From contig DFMV01000047.1 in assembly GCA_002375765.1 (NCBI GenBank), positions 62,001-126,000 of the forward strand: a stretch of DNA of 64,000 nt. The letters run 5' to 3'. How positions within the stretch are numbered: the first letter of the stretch is position 1; every line of letters starts with the position of its first letter. The stretch is from Rhizobiales bacterium UBA3584 (GTDB taxonomy: Bacteria; Pseudomonadota; Alphaproteobacteria; Rhizobiales; Devosiaceae). The position numbers and the translations under genes are program-made. This document shows, in pieces, positions 56,456-64,000 of this stretch. Below the pieces are notes generated by a model. That model ran no database searches. It worked only from the letters and a program-made list of their open reading frames with translations, and was not told where the DNA came from.

Positions 56456-56932
56456 ATGTCCAGGATCACTCCAAGCCTCTGGTTCGATAACAACCTCGAG
56501 GAAGCCATGGATTTCTACGCCTCGGTCTTCCCCGACACCAAAATCCACGGCACCACCCGCTACACCGAAGGCGGCATGGGCGAACCCGGCACGGTGATGA
56601 CCGGAGATTTCGAAATCCTCGGCCAGCGCTTCAACGCCATCAATGGCGGCCCCCACTTCAAGTTCTCCGAAGCGACCTCCTTTATCATCGACTGCGCCGA
56701 TCAGGCCGAGGTCGATTATTACTGGGACAAGCTGACCGAAGGCGAAGGCGCCGAAAGCCAGTGCGGCTGGGTCAAGGACAAGTTCGGCGTCTCCTGGCAG
56801 ATCGTGCCCAGAGCCCTCTACGACACCGTGACGGGCAAGGACCCCGAAGGCGCCAGGCGCGCCACCCAGGCCATGCTCAAGATGAAAAAACTGATCGTCG
56901 CCGATCTCGAGGCGGCCTATCGCGGCCAATGA
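56456..56932 (+). CDS. VOC family protein (PhnB/glyoxalase-like)
   Basis: This 158-residue protein is of the PhnB/YjdN type (SRITPSLWFDNNLEEAMDFYASVFPDT, then GQRFNAINGGPHFKFSEATSFIIDC and DKFGVSWQIVPRAL). Members are vicinal-oxygen-chelate fold proteins of unknown or diverse activity. AGGAG lies 9 bases before ATG 56456. It is oriented opposite to ftsZ and ftsA, and lies between them along with sodC, so it is an insertion in the usual ftsA-ftsZ block. Confidence 0.9.
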   Translation: MSRITPSLWFDNNLEEAMDFYASVFPDTKIHGTTRYTEGGMGEPGTVMTGDFEILGQRFNAINGGPHFKFSEATSFIIDCADQAEVDYYWDKLTEGEGAESQCGWVKDKFGVSWQIVPRALYDTVTGKDPEGARRATQAMLKMKKLIVADLEAAYRGQ

Positions 56933-56987
56933 CCAAGAGCAGGGGGGATCTACTCAAGCCCCCCTGCGATACCGAGCGTCCTGCAGC

Positions 56988-57497
56988 TTATTCTATTACA
57001 GCGCAGGCGATCCTGTCGCCGGCATCCCCCGACGGCTGGCTCTGATAGTCATCGGCGCCACCATGGATTATCAGCGCCCGACCCATGATATCGGCATCAC
57101 CCCGTCCGAGGGTGATGAAGGGATTGAACAAATGGCTGCGCAGAAAACCGTCAGCGCCGATATACTGGTTCGGCATGTCCCCGGCATGCGGTCCAGTCTC
57201 GCTGTAATAGCCATGATCGACATTGGCGGGATTGAAATGGCCGCCCGCTGAGTCAAAGCCGCCGTCCGGGTCGCATTCACCATTTTCATGGACGTGCACC
57301 GCCACCCATTGTTCGGCTGGAAGTCCGTTGACGTCGATTTCGATAACCACGCCGTTGCCCGTATGGGCCAGCGTTGCCTCACCGATTTCTTGTCCTTCGG
57401 CGTCGATATAGGTCGCGCTGGCTGTCTGGCCCTGCGCATATACGGGCGAGGACGCAAACATCAGGGCCAAAGCTGAAGTTGCAAGCAGTGCTTTCAT
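56988..57497 (-). CDS. sodC: Cu/Zn superoxide dismutase
   Basis: This 169-residue periplasmic enzyme converts superoxide to peroxide and oxygen. It has a signal peptide (residues 1-21, cleaved after VYA). Metal ligands are in WVAVHVHENGECDP (two His), GGHFNPANVDHG (two His) and the Asp in the following loop. A C-terminal His lies in ALIIHGGADDY and a Cys near the end in RIACAVIE, disulfide-bonded to Cys in GEC. It lies between ftsA and ftsZ, near a VOC gene, and is transcribed in the same direction as the fts genes with its own probable promoter. Confidence 0.95.
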   Translation of the reverse strand: MKALLATSALALMFASSPVYAQGQTASATYIDAEGQEIGEATLAHTGNGVVIEIDVNGLPAEQWVAVHVHENGECDPDGGFDSAGGHFNPANVDHGYYSETGPHAGDMPNQYIGADGFLRSHLFNPFITLGRGDADIMGRALIIHGGADDYQSQPSGDAGDRIACAVIE

Positions 57498-57617
57498 GGG
57501 AGATCCTCCACAATGGATGGGTTGGAACGACCAAGCCTGGCTTGGCTCTCCTGCCCAATGCCCCCGCGCGGGCAGGGTTCCTGGAGGATAACAAGGGTGG
57601 TCCGGCGCCGCGCGTCC

Positions 57618-58931
57618 TCAGACGAAACCCGATTTCAGCCAGCTTCCAACCCTGGCGAAATATCCGTCCGATCCCGTCAGCTTCCGCGTCGGACGCGGCT
57701 GGACGTATTCTGTTCCGCACACCTGCGGATAGACCAGCATCCCCGCCACTGTCGCAAACGCGGGCCCCTTGGCCCGATCGGGCAGCCCCGAAACCCCCAG
57801 CGGACGTCCATTGCGCACATTGCGCGCCAGCATGCGCCGCGCCAGTTCGGGCAGCCCGGTCAGATCCGATGCCCCGCCGGTCAGAACGAACCGGCGGCCC
57901 GAAATATCCATCATCCCGGTCGCCTGCATCCGGTCACGGATCGCTTCGAGAATTTCCTCGACACGCGGCCGGATCACCCGCGTCAGCATCTCACGCGAAA
58001 TCGAATTGGGCGATTCATGGGAGTTGGCGCCAATCGGCATCACGGTGATGACGTCGGTCTCGTCGGTCTGCCCCTGCAGGCATGACCCGTAAAGCGTCTT
58101 GAGCCGTTCCGCGTCCGCCACGCTCACCGAAAGCTGCCGCGCGATATCGAGCGTGATGTGATGCCCGCCGATCGCCAGCGCATCGGCATAAACCAGATGG
58201 CCCTCGTTGAAGACCGAAACCGTCGTCGTCGCCCCACCCATATCGACACAGGCAACCCCCAGATCGGCCTCGTCATCGACCAGCGTCGCCAGCCCCGACG
58301 CATAGGGCGTCGCCATCAGCGCCTCGACTTCGAGATGGCATTTGTTGAGCGCCAGTTCGATGTTGCGCATGGCCAGCGTCTCGGCCGAAATCACGGCAAC
58401 ATCGACGCCCAGCGTCTCGCCCACCATGCCGCGCGGATCGCGCACACCCTTTTGTCCGTCCAGCGCATAGCCAATCGGCAGCGCGTGGATAATCGAGCGC
58501 TCGTCGCGCACGCTGCGGTCATTGACGGCAATCAGCACCCGCGAAATATCGCTCGGCTCGACCTCATGGCCATCGAGCGAAACGCTCGCCGAAAATGTCT
58601 CCGAACCCAACCGCCCGGCGGTGACGTTCACGACCACCGACTGCACGGTGATCCCGGCGGCCCGCTCCGCCATGCCGACAACCGAACGGATGGCCTGCTC
58701 GGCCTTGTCGAGATCGGTCACCACGCCGCTTTTGACGCCCGCAGAAGGGCCGTACCCAAACCCGATGATCTCGGCCATATGCGTACGCCCGCGCAGCGCC
58801 CTGCCCTCGCGCGGCACCAGCCGCGCGATGACGCAGCATATCTTGGTCGAACCGATATCGAGCACGGTCACCAAAGATGACCGCCCCGGCTGCACCGGTT
58901 TCAAACGCGCTGTCATCGCAGAGGTCATCAT
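57618..58931 (-). CDS. ftsA: Cell division protein FtsA
   Basis: FtsA is the actin-like ATPase that ties FtsZ to the membrane and recruits later divisome proteins. The 437-residue protein has the phosphate-1 motif VLDIGSTKICCVIAR, the 1C (SHS2) domain with SAGVKSGVVTDLDKAEQAIR, the phosphate-2 region VDMGGATTTVSVF, the adenosine motif LTGGASDLTGL, and a C-terminal amphipathic helix (YFARVGSWLKSGF) for membrane binding. It overlaps ftsQ by 4 bases. ftsZ is about 1.4 kb downstream, with sodC and a VOC gene between. Confidence 0.96.
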   Translation of the reverse strand: MMTSAMTARLKPVQPGRSSLVTVLDIGSTKICCVIARLVPREGRALRGRTHMAEIIGFGYGPSAGVKSGVVTDLDKAEQAIRSVVGMAERAAGITVQSVVVNVTAGRLGSETFSASVSLDGHEVEPSDISRVLIAVNDRSVRDERSIIHALPIGYALDGQKGVRDPRGMVGETLGVDVAVISAETLAMRNIELALNKCHLEVEALMATPYASGLATLVDDEADLGVACVDMGGATTTVSVFNEGHLVYADALAIGGHHITLDIARQLSVSVADAERLKTLYGSCLQGQTDETDVITVMPIGANSHESPNSISREMLTRVIRPRVEEILEAIRDRMQATGMMDISGRRFVLTGGASDLTGLPELARRMLARNVRNGRPLGVSGLPDRAKGPAFATVAGMLVYPQVCGTEYVQPRPTRKLTGSDGYFARVGSWLKSGFV

Positions 58932-59893
58932 TGAGCGTCTTCTTCTTCACGAACCGTGGGCCGAACGGCCACATATTGCGCAACCCGCATGTCGATCAGA
59001 TCGAGGTCGCGCTGCAGAACCTGATATTCGAGCTGATAATCGTTGAGCCTGCCCAACGCATCGACCACCCCGCTTTCGGGCAGTTGCACACGCAGGCCGG
59101 AATAAAAGATCAGATCCCAGCGCCTGTCCGCCACGCGGTTGAGCGCGGCCAGATCGAAGGTCAGATCGGGATAGCGGTTGACCAGATTGATCATCGCGGC
59201 CGCGTTGTCCCCGGCTCCCTCGCCGATCACCATCGGCAGATCGCCGTTCTCGACACCGGCCGGCGCAATCGGCGCGCCCGAAGCATCGATCAGCATGGTC
59301 GCCCCGTCGATCCGCCAGCGCGCCATGGGCGTCTTCTCGGTAATCGAAACCAGAAGGCTGTCGGGATAGACCTTGCGGATCGTGGCCGATGCGACCGAAG
59401 GGATTTCCTCGACCCGCAGTCGCGCCTCGGCGATATTAAAGCCAAGGCTTGTCGAACCGCCTTCGATCCCCAGCGCATGCGCCACATCGGCCTCCCGCGT
59501 CAGCGAAAGCCCGGTGATTTCGATCTTCTCGATCCCGAACCCGGCATCGGCCATATGGCCCGTCAGCACATTGCCGACCACGCCCAGACCGCCAGACAGT
59601 TCGTCGCGCAGGACATAACCGCCAACTGCAACGCAAACCACGATCAGCAGCGCCACGACCCGCAGCGCCAGCTTCTTGTGCAGAACCCACCAATTGCCCA
59701 GCGATACCAATATCCCACCACGCCGGCGCACCTGCACCAGCATGCCCCGCCCGCCGGCAAGGGCTGGCGACCGGTCGCGTGTTAGGGGGGAAAGGCTCGG
59801 AACCACCCGCAGGGCAGGACGCTCGATGCGTGGCGCGGGTGGCGCGAGAGGGCTGGAAGCGGGCACGGCCCCGATGACTTCCTTACGCCTCAT
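58928..59893 (-). CDS. ftsQ: Cell division protein FtsQ
   Basis: FtsQ is a bitopic membrane protein linking early and late divisome parts (with FtsB/FtsL). The 321-residue protein has a long Pro/Arg-rich cytoplasmic tail of about 70 residues, a membrane helix (residues 75-95, LALRVVALLIVVCVAVGGYV), a POTRA domain starting IEKIEITGLSLTREADVAHAL and a beta domain (LLVSITEKTPMARW). The ATG at 59893 overlaps the ddl stop by 4 bases in ATGA. A TTG three codons earlier is the other possible start. Confidence 0.94.
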   Translation of the reverse strand: MRRKEVIGAVPASSPLAPPAPRIERPALRVVPSLSPLTRDRSPALAGGRGMLVQVRRRGGILVSLGNWWVLHKKLALRVVALLIVVCVAVGGYVLRDELSGGLGVVGNVLTGHMADAGFGIEKIEITGLSLTREADVAHALGIEGGSTSLGFNIAEARLRVEEIPSVASATIRKVYPDSLLVSITEKTPMARWRIDGATMLIDASGAPIAPAGVENGDLPMVIGEGAGDNAAAMINLVNRYPDLTFDLAALNRVADRRWDLIFYSGLRVQLPESGVVDALGRLNDYQLEYQVLQRDLDLIDMRVAQYVAVRPTVREEEDAQ

Positions 59894-60810
59894 CTGTTGC
59901 AACTTGCGTCCTCCACCATCCAGCTCACCAGCTCTTCGAACGAATGGCCGGCATGGGCCGCCAACTCTGGGACCAGCGAGGTTTTGGTCATCCCCGGCTG
60001 GGTATTGATTTCAAGGCACACAAGCTCGCCATCATCACCGCCGCGCGGGTCGTAGCGGAAGTCGCTCCGCGTCACCCCGCGGCAGCCCAAAGCGGCATGC
60101 GCCATCAGCGACATCTTCTGAACTTTTTCGTAAATTTTCGGTGAAACCTGCGCCGGCAACTCATGCCGCGACCCACCATTCACGTATTTGGCCTCGTAAT
60201 TGTAGAAGGCAAGGTCCGTGACGATCTCGATCACCCCCAGCGCCACATCCCCCATCACCGCGCAAGTCAGCTCGCGCCCGGGGATGAACCGCTCCACCAT
60301 CAGCTCCTCGTCGCCATCCCAGTCGGTGCGCAGGATTTCCTGGGGCGGATGTTCCTGGCCCTCCTTGACGATGAACACATTGACGCTCGACCCGTCATTA
60401 TAGGGTTTGACCACATAGGGCGGAGCCATCACATGGCTCTTGGCGATGGCATCGCGTGTCGCGATCACATGATCTGTGACCGGCACGCCCGCCGATTTGA
60501 ACATTATCTTTGCCTGATGCTTGTCCATGGCCACCGAAGAGGCCAGAACGCCCGAATGGGTATAGGGAATTCCGAGGATTTCCAGCACCCCCTGAATGGT
60601 CCCGTCCTCGCCGAACCGCCCGTGCAGCGCATTGAACACCACGTCGGGCCTGAGCTCGTTGAGCACCAAGGCAATGTCGCGCTTGACGTCAATCTCCGTG
60701 ACCTCGTACCCGGCATTGCGCAGCGCCTGCGCGCACTCGGCACCAGAACTCAGCGAGACCTCGCGTTCGTGCGACCATCCGCCCTTGAGCACTGCAACAT
60801 GTTTGGCCAT
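59890..60810 (-). CDS. ddl: D-alanine--D-alanine ligase
   Basis: Ddl joins two D-alanines using ATP to supply the peptidoglycan dipeptide. The 306-residue protein is an ATP-grasp enzyme: HVAVLKGGWSHEREVSLSSG at the N terminus, FNALHGRFGEDGTIQGVLE, LVMAPPYVVKPYNDGSSVN-like binding segment, and C-terminal RSDFRYDP with LEINTQPGMT holding the Mg2+ ligands. It follows murB by 22 bases and overlaps ftsQ. The symbol could be ddlB; no second ddl is seen here. Confidence 0.96.
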   Translation of the reverse strand: MAKHVAVLKGGWSHEREVSLSSGAECAQALRNAGYEVTEIDVKRDIALVLNELRPDVVFNALHGRFGEDGTIQGVLEILGIPYTHSGVLASSVAMDKHQAKIMFKSAGVPVTDHVIATRDAIAKSHVMAPPYVVKPYNDGSSVNVFIVKEGQEHPPQEILRTDWDGDEELMVERFIPGRELTCAVMGDVALGVIEIVTDLAFYNYEAKYVNGGSRHELPAQVSPKIYEKVQKMSLMAHAALGCRGVTRSDFRYDPRGGDDGELVCLEINTQPGMTKTSLVPELAAHAGHSFEELVSWMVEDASCNR

Positions 60811-60832
60811 TGGTTCGCCCCTTCCGGCTTGT

Positions 60833-61810
60833 TCAGGCTACGCCGGCAAAAACATCGCCGTCTAAAAACTCTTTGACTTCGCGCCCCGGCGCGAAGTGCC
60901 CCATCCGCCGGATTTCCCACACCAGCTCGACCCCGTGCTTCTCACGAACTTTGGCCCGTACGGTTTCGCCAAGCGTTTCAATGTCATAGGCGCTTGCCGC
61001 ATCGAGATTGACGAGGAAATTGGTGTGCATTTGCGAGACCTGCGCATGCCCGATCCGCAGCCCACGGCACCCGGCTTCATCGACCAATTGCCAGGCCGAT
61101 TGGCCGTCCGGATTCTTGAACGTCGATCCACCAGTGCGTGTATTGGTCGGCTGCGTGCTCTCGCGCCGCTCGGTGATCTCGCGCATCTTGGCGAGAATGC
61201 TTTCGCTCTCGCCCGCCAGCCCTTCAAACACCGCCGAGGTAAACACAACGCCCTCCGGCCCGTTCGATTTGCGATACTGATAGGCCATGTCGGCATTGGC
61301 CAGTTCGATGATCTCGCCATCGCGCGTCACGCCGCGCAGGCTCACCACCCGCTCTTTCGCTTCGGTGCCATAGCACCCCGCATTCATGTAAAGCGCACCA
61401 CCAACCGCACCTGGAATGCCCCGGAAAAATTCCAGTCCGTCGATTCCCGCCTTGGCTGCCGCCGTGGCAATCTTGACGTCGGGAAGCCCCGCCCCGGCCC
61501 GCACGCGATTGCCACCCAGCACCTCGACCCCGCCGAACGCCTTGGCCGGCAGCTTGATGACCACTCCGTCTATCCCGCCATCGCGGATCAGAAGGTTCGA
61601 GCCTAGCCCGATCACGGTCACCTTGATCTCGGCCGGCAGATTTTTCAGAAACAGCGCAAGATCGGCCTCGTCCGCCGGCTCGAAATAGAGCTGCGCCGGT
61701 CCGCCCACGCGGAACCACACGGCCTTGGCCAATGGATGGTTGGGGACCAGATTGCCCCTCACATCGCCGATCCAGCCGGAAAACTGCGGCAAAAGGTCGG
61801 GGAAACTCAT
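60833..61810 (-). CDS. murB: UDP-N-acetylenolpyruvoylglucosamine reductase
   Basis: MurB is the FAD/NADPH enzyme making UDP-N-acetylmuramate. The 325-residue protein has the FAD-binding [29 protein letters not shown], the [24 protein letters not shown] region and the catalytic-site motif [11 protein letters not shown] with the serine. [13 protein letters not shown] lies near the end. ATG 61810 overlaps the stop of murC. The open frame is 30 codons longer with no similarity. Confidence 0.96.
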   Translation of the reverse strand: MSFPDLLPQFSGWIGDVRGNLVPNHPLAKAVWFRVGGPAQLYFEPADEADLALFLKNLPAEIKVTVIGLGSNLLIRDGGIDGVVIKLPAKAFGGVEVLGGNRVRAGAGLPDVKIATAAAKAGIDGLEFFRGIPGAVGGALYMNAGCYGTEAKERVVSLRGVTRDGEIIELANADMAYQYRKSNGPEGVVFTSAVFEGLAGESESILAKMREITERRESTQPTNTRTGGSTFKNPDGQSAWQLVDEAGCRGLRIGHAQVSQMHTNFLVNLDAASAYDIETLGETVRAKVREKHGVELVWEIRRMGHFAPGREVKEFLDGDVFAGVA

Positions 61811-63240
61811 GCGCTGACCTTGGACTTTCCTGCCAGTTCGGCTTCCAGTTCGCCCGGCAGCGCCGCCGCCCACAGCGTGATGTTCCCCGCCCCCAGGCAC
61901 ACGACATAGTCGCCTTCCCCAGCGCGATCCGCGATCAGGCCCGCCAACTCTTCCGGCCCAGCAATCGCCCGTGCATCGCGATGTCCACGGGCCCTGATAC
62001 GGTCCACCAGCTCGATATGACTCACGCCCTCGATCGGCGCTTCACCTGCCGCATAGACCGGCGCCACCAGCACCGTATCGGCTTCGTTGAAACACGCCGA
62101 AAAATCGTCGAACAGATCGTTGAGCCGCGAATAGCGGTGCGGCTGCACCACGGCAATCACGTCGCGCTTTGCCGATTGCCGAGCTGCGCGCAGCACCGAG
62201 GAAATTTCGACCGGATGGTGTCCGTAGTCGTCGATAATCGCAATACCGTTGACCTCGCCGGTCTTGGTAAAGCGCCGCTTGACCCCGCCGAAGCCTTTGA
62301 GCCCCGCCCGGATCTGCGCATCGGTGATCTTGAGTTCCTGCGCCACCGCAATCGCCGCTGTCGCATTGAGCACATTGTGCATCCCCGGCATGGGCAGTTC
62401 CAGCGCATCGATGGTTCGCGTCTTGCCGCTGATCCGGTCGCGGACGATCACCGAAAACTTCGAAACACCATTGTCGTTGACCACATCGATCAACCGGACA
62501 TCCGCCTGGGGGTTGAGCCCATAGGTAATCATCCGCCGGTCTTCGATCTCGCCCACCAGCGCCTGTACCGTGGGGTGATCGAGGCACATCACCGCAAAGC
62601 CGTAGAACGGCACGTTCTCTACGAAATTGCGGAACGCTTTCTTGACCCCGTCGAAATTGTGGTAATGGTCCAGATGCTCGGCGTCGATATTGGTCACCAC
62701 TGCCACGTCCGCCGGCAGCTTGACGAACGTGCCGTCGCTCTCGTCGGCCTCGACAACCATCCAGTCGCCCTGCCCCAGCCGCGCATTGGTGCCATAGGCG
62801 TTGATGATGCCGCCATTGATGACCGTCGGATCGAACTGCCCCGCATCGAGGAGCGCCGCGACCATCGAGGTCGTCGTCGTCTTGCCATGAGTGCCGCCAA
62901 TGGCAATCGCGTTCTTGAAGCGCATGATCTCGGCCAGCATCTCGGCCCGCCTTACAATCGGCAGCCCCTTGGCGCGCGCTTCTTTCAGCTCGGGATTGTC
63001 CTTCTTGATCGCCGAGGACACCACGACAACCGCCGCATCGCCGATATTTTCGGCCTTCTGCCCGACCATCACCTCGATGCCCATGGCCTGCAGCCGCTGC
63101 ACATTTGCGTTCATCGACGCGTCCGAACCGCGCACCGTGTAGCGCTGGGTGTGCAGCACTTCGGCAATACCGCTCATCCCGATCCCGCCAATGCCGATGA
63201 AATGCACGGGCCCGATATCTCGTGGCATCTTGGTGTTCAT
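61807..63240 (-). CDS. murC: UDP-N-acetylmuramate--L-alanine ligase
   Basis: MurC adds L-alanine to UDP-MurNAc. The 477-residue Mur ligase has the N-terminal UDP-binding [18 protein letters not shown], the ATP P-loop [15 protein letters not shown] and the central motif [12 protein letters not shown]. The C-terminal domain starts at about residue 330 with [12 protein letters not shown]. It overlaps murB by 4 bases and starts inside the end of murG by 4 bases, showing a tightly coupled operon. Confidence 0.97.
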   Translation of the reverse strand: MNTKMPRDIGPVHFIGIGGIGMSGIAEVLHTQRYTVRGSDASMNANVQRLQAMGIEVMVGQKAENIGDAAVVVVSSAIKKDNPELKEARAKGLPIVRRAEMLAEIMRFKNAIAIGGTHGKTTTTSMVAALLDAGQFDPTVINGGIINAYGTNARLGQGDWMVVEADESDGTFVKLPADVAVVTNIDAEHLDHYHNFDGVKKAFRNFVENVPFYGFAVMCLDHPTVQALVGEIEDRRMITYGLNPQADVRLIDVVNDNGVSKFSVIVRDRISGKTRTIDALELPMPGMHNVLNATAAIAVAQELKITDAQIRAGLKGFGGVKRRFTKTGEVNGIAIIDDYGHHPVEISSVLRAARQSAKRDVIAVVQPHRYSRLNDLFDDFSACFNEADTVLVAPVYAAGEAPIEGVSHIELVDRIRARGHRDARAIAGPEELAGLIADRAGEGDYVVCLGAGNITLWAAALPGELEAELAGKSKVSA

Positions 63241-64000
63241 GATTGTCCTTTGGCGGTTTGCTCGACGAGATCGGCCAGCCGTTCGACGGCATCGGGCCTG
63301 CCCACCGCCAGCGCGGCAGAAGCTGCTGCCCGAAGGCGATCCGGAGCGAGGAAGAGTTCGTTAAGCTGGGTGGCAAGAGATTGCGGTGAAAGCGTGACCT
63401 GGTCGAAGACCCAGGCCCCACCGGCCTCCTCCATCACCAGCGCATTGGCCTTCTGATCCTGATCGAGCGATCCGGGCAGCGGGATCAGAATCGACGGGCG
63501 CCCCAGCGCTCCCAGTTCTGCAATGGTCGAAGCCCCGGCCCGCCCGATCACCAGATGGCTCGAAACGATGCGTTCGGGCAGGTCTGTGAAAAAGCCCGCC
63601 AGTTCTACATTGACCCGCGCCGCGCGATAGGCTTCCGCCACCCGGTCGAGGTCTTCCTCGCGGCATTGCTGGGTGACGACCAGGCGCCGCCGCAATGGCT
63701 CGTCGAGTTCGGCAATCGCCGCCGGGACGATGTCGGAAAACGCGCGCGCGCCCTGGCTGCCCCCGAACACTAAAAGATTGATCGGTCCGCCCTCGGCCAG
63801 GGCCGGATAGCTCATCCCGGCAATCGCCCGCACCCTGTCGCGCACCGGATTGCCCACCAGCACCTTGTCGAGCTTGAATTTGTCCGCATGCACGGTCTGG
63901 GCAAAGCTCATGGCCAGCACCTTTGCAAACCGCGCCAGCGCCCGGTTGGCGCGCCCCATCACGGCATTCTGCTCATGGAGAATGCCTGGAATGCGCAGCA
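63237..64000 (-). CDS. murG: UDP-GlcNAc transferase MurG, partial
   Basis: MurG adds N-acetylglucosamine to lipid I on the cytoplasmic face of the membrane to form lipid II. The window has the C-terminal 253 or so residues; the 5' end is missing. Reading back from the window edge gives [19 protein letters not shown], the acceptor-domain sequence HEQNAVMG typical of MurG. Then come [45 protein letters not shown] and QKANAL, the donor-binding motifs. It overlaps murC by 4 bases. Confidence 0.96.
   Translation of the reverse strand, partial: LRIPGILHEQNAVMGRANRALARFAKVLAMSFAQTVHADKFKLDKVLVGNPVRDRVRAIAGMSYPALAEGGPINLLVFGGSQGARAFSDIVPAAIAELDEPLRRRLVVTQQCREEDLDRVAEAYRAARVNVELAGFFTDLPERIVSSHLVIGRAGASTIAELGALGRPSILIPLPGSLDQDQKANALVMEEAGGAWVFDQVTLSPQSLATQLNELFLAPDRLRAAASAALAVGRPDAVERLADLVEQTAKGQS

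Noticed and set aside
57548-57574. Possible EcfG promoter for sodC on the minus strand
   Set aside because: GGAAC-N16-CATT has a mismatched -10 element (needs CGTT), so it was not reported as a promoter.

Overview
The window is a GC-rich, gene-dense chromosomal segment of an alphaproteobacterium, most likely a Hyphomicrobiales member of the Devosia/Pelagibacterium type. The evidence is the order murG-murC-murB-ddl-ftsQ-ftsA-ftsZ-lpxC-bamD-recN-ligA on one strand, a circularly permuted two-piece ssrA gene, an alpha-type SspB adaptor, an hflK-hflC-DUF2065 cluster, and palindromic intergenic repeats of the kind seen in Rhizobiales. The genus is an inference from gene content and style. No tRNA, rRNA, insertion sequence, prophage or CRISPR array was seen.

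Layout. Positions 1-8.5 kb: the first 17 codons of an NADPH-dependent FMN reductase, pdxJ, ilvH-ilvI with a branched-chain leader peptide and attenuator, a glycine-zipper lipoprotein, a MATE exporter, pncA-pncB and a DJ-1/PfpI protein. Positions 8.6-16.2 kb: a YbaK-type editing protein, a Ca2+/Na+ exchanger, miaA and serB back to back, an acetyltransferase, a GFA protein, DUF2065, hflC-hflK and an atypical AT-richer dihydrofolate reductase. Positions 16.2-24.2 kb: an acetyltransferase, a TetR-controlled adaptor/ABC exporter operon, a small membrane protein behind an EcfG-type promoter motif, a GreA-like factor, thyA-DUF4424-MazG, and ssrA. Positions 24.2-35.1 kb: sspB, a ribbon-helix-helix protein, a 1207-residue AsmA protein, a ClC channel, a hydrolase, a MarR/GST divergent pair and a 727-residue secreted phytase-esterase-like protein. 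Positions 35.3-48.5 kb: a UvrD/PcrA helicase, SDR, DUF3072, a second MarR divergent pair, a PAS-GGDEF diguanylate cyclase, HAD phosphatase, AraC regulator, ABM monooxygenase, prmA, aminopeptidase P, a GFA protein and a secreted protein of unknown function. Positions 48.5-64 kb: ligA, recN, bamD, lpxC, ftsZ, then a VOC protein and sodC, then ftsA, ftsQ, ddl, murB, murC and partial murG.

How the genes work together. The right end builds and divides the envelope (peptidoglycan precursors, divisome, lipid A, outer-membrane assembly). ssrA and sspB encode the tag RNA and the adaptor that carries tagged proteins to ClpXP. thyA and folA form the thymidylate/folate cycle, although about 6.8 kb separates them. 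pncA and pncB form the NAD salvage pair. ilvI and ilvH form acetolactate synthase, apparently controlled by translation-coupled attenuation.

The most informative non-coding signals are the ilv attenuator, three EcfG (general stress response) promoter-like motifs, three clean palindromic operators beside TetR/MarR genes, the hflKC promoter, and a Rhizobiales-type palindromic repeat that supplies the stop codon of pdxJ. I did not find a convincing wholly undescribed system. The best leads are the AT-rich DHFR in a broken thyA-folA-hflKC neighbourhood, the splitting of ftsA from ftsZ, and the uncharacterised genes next to clear operators.
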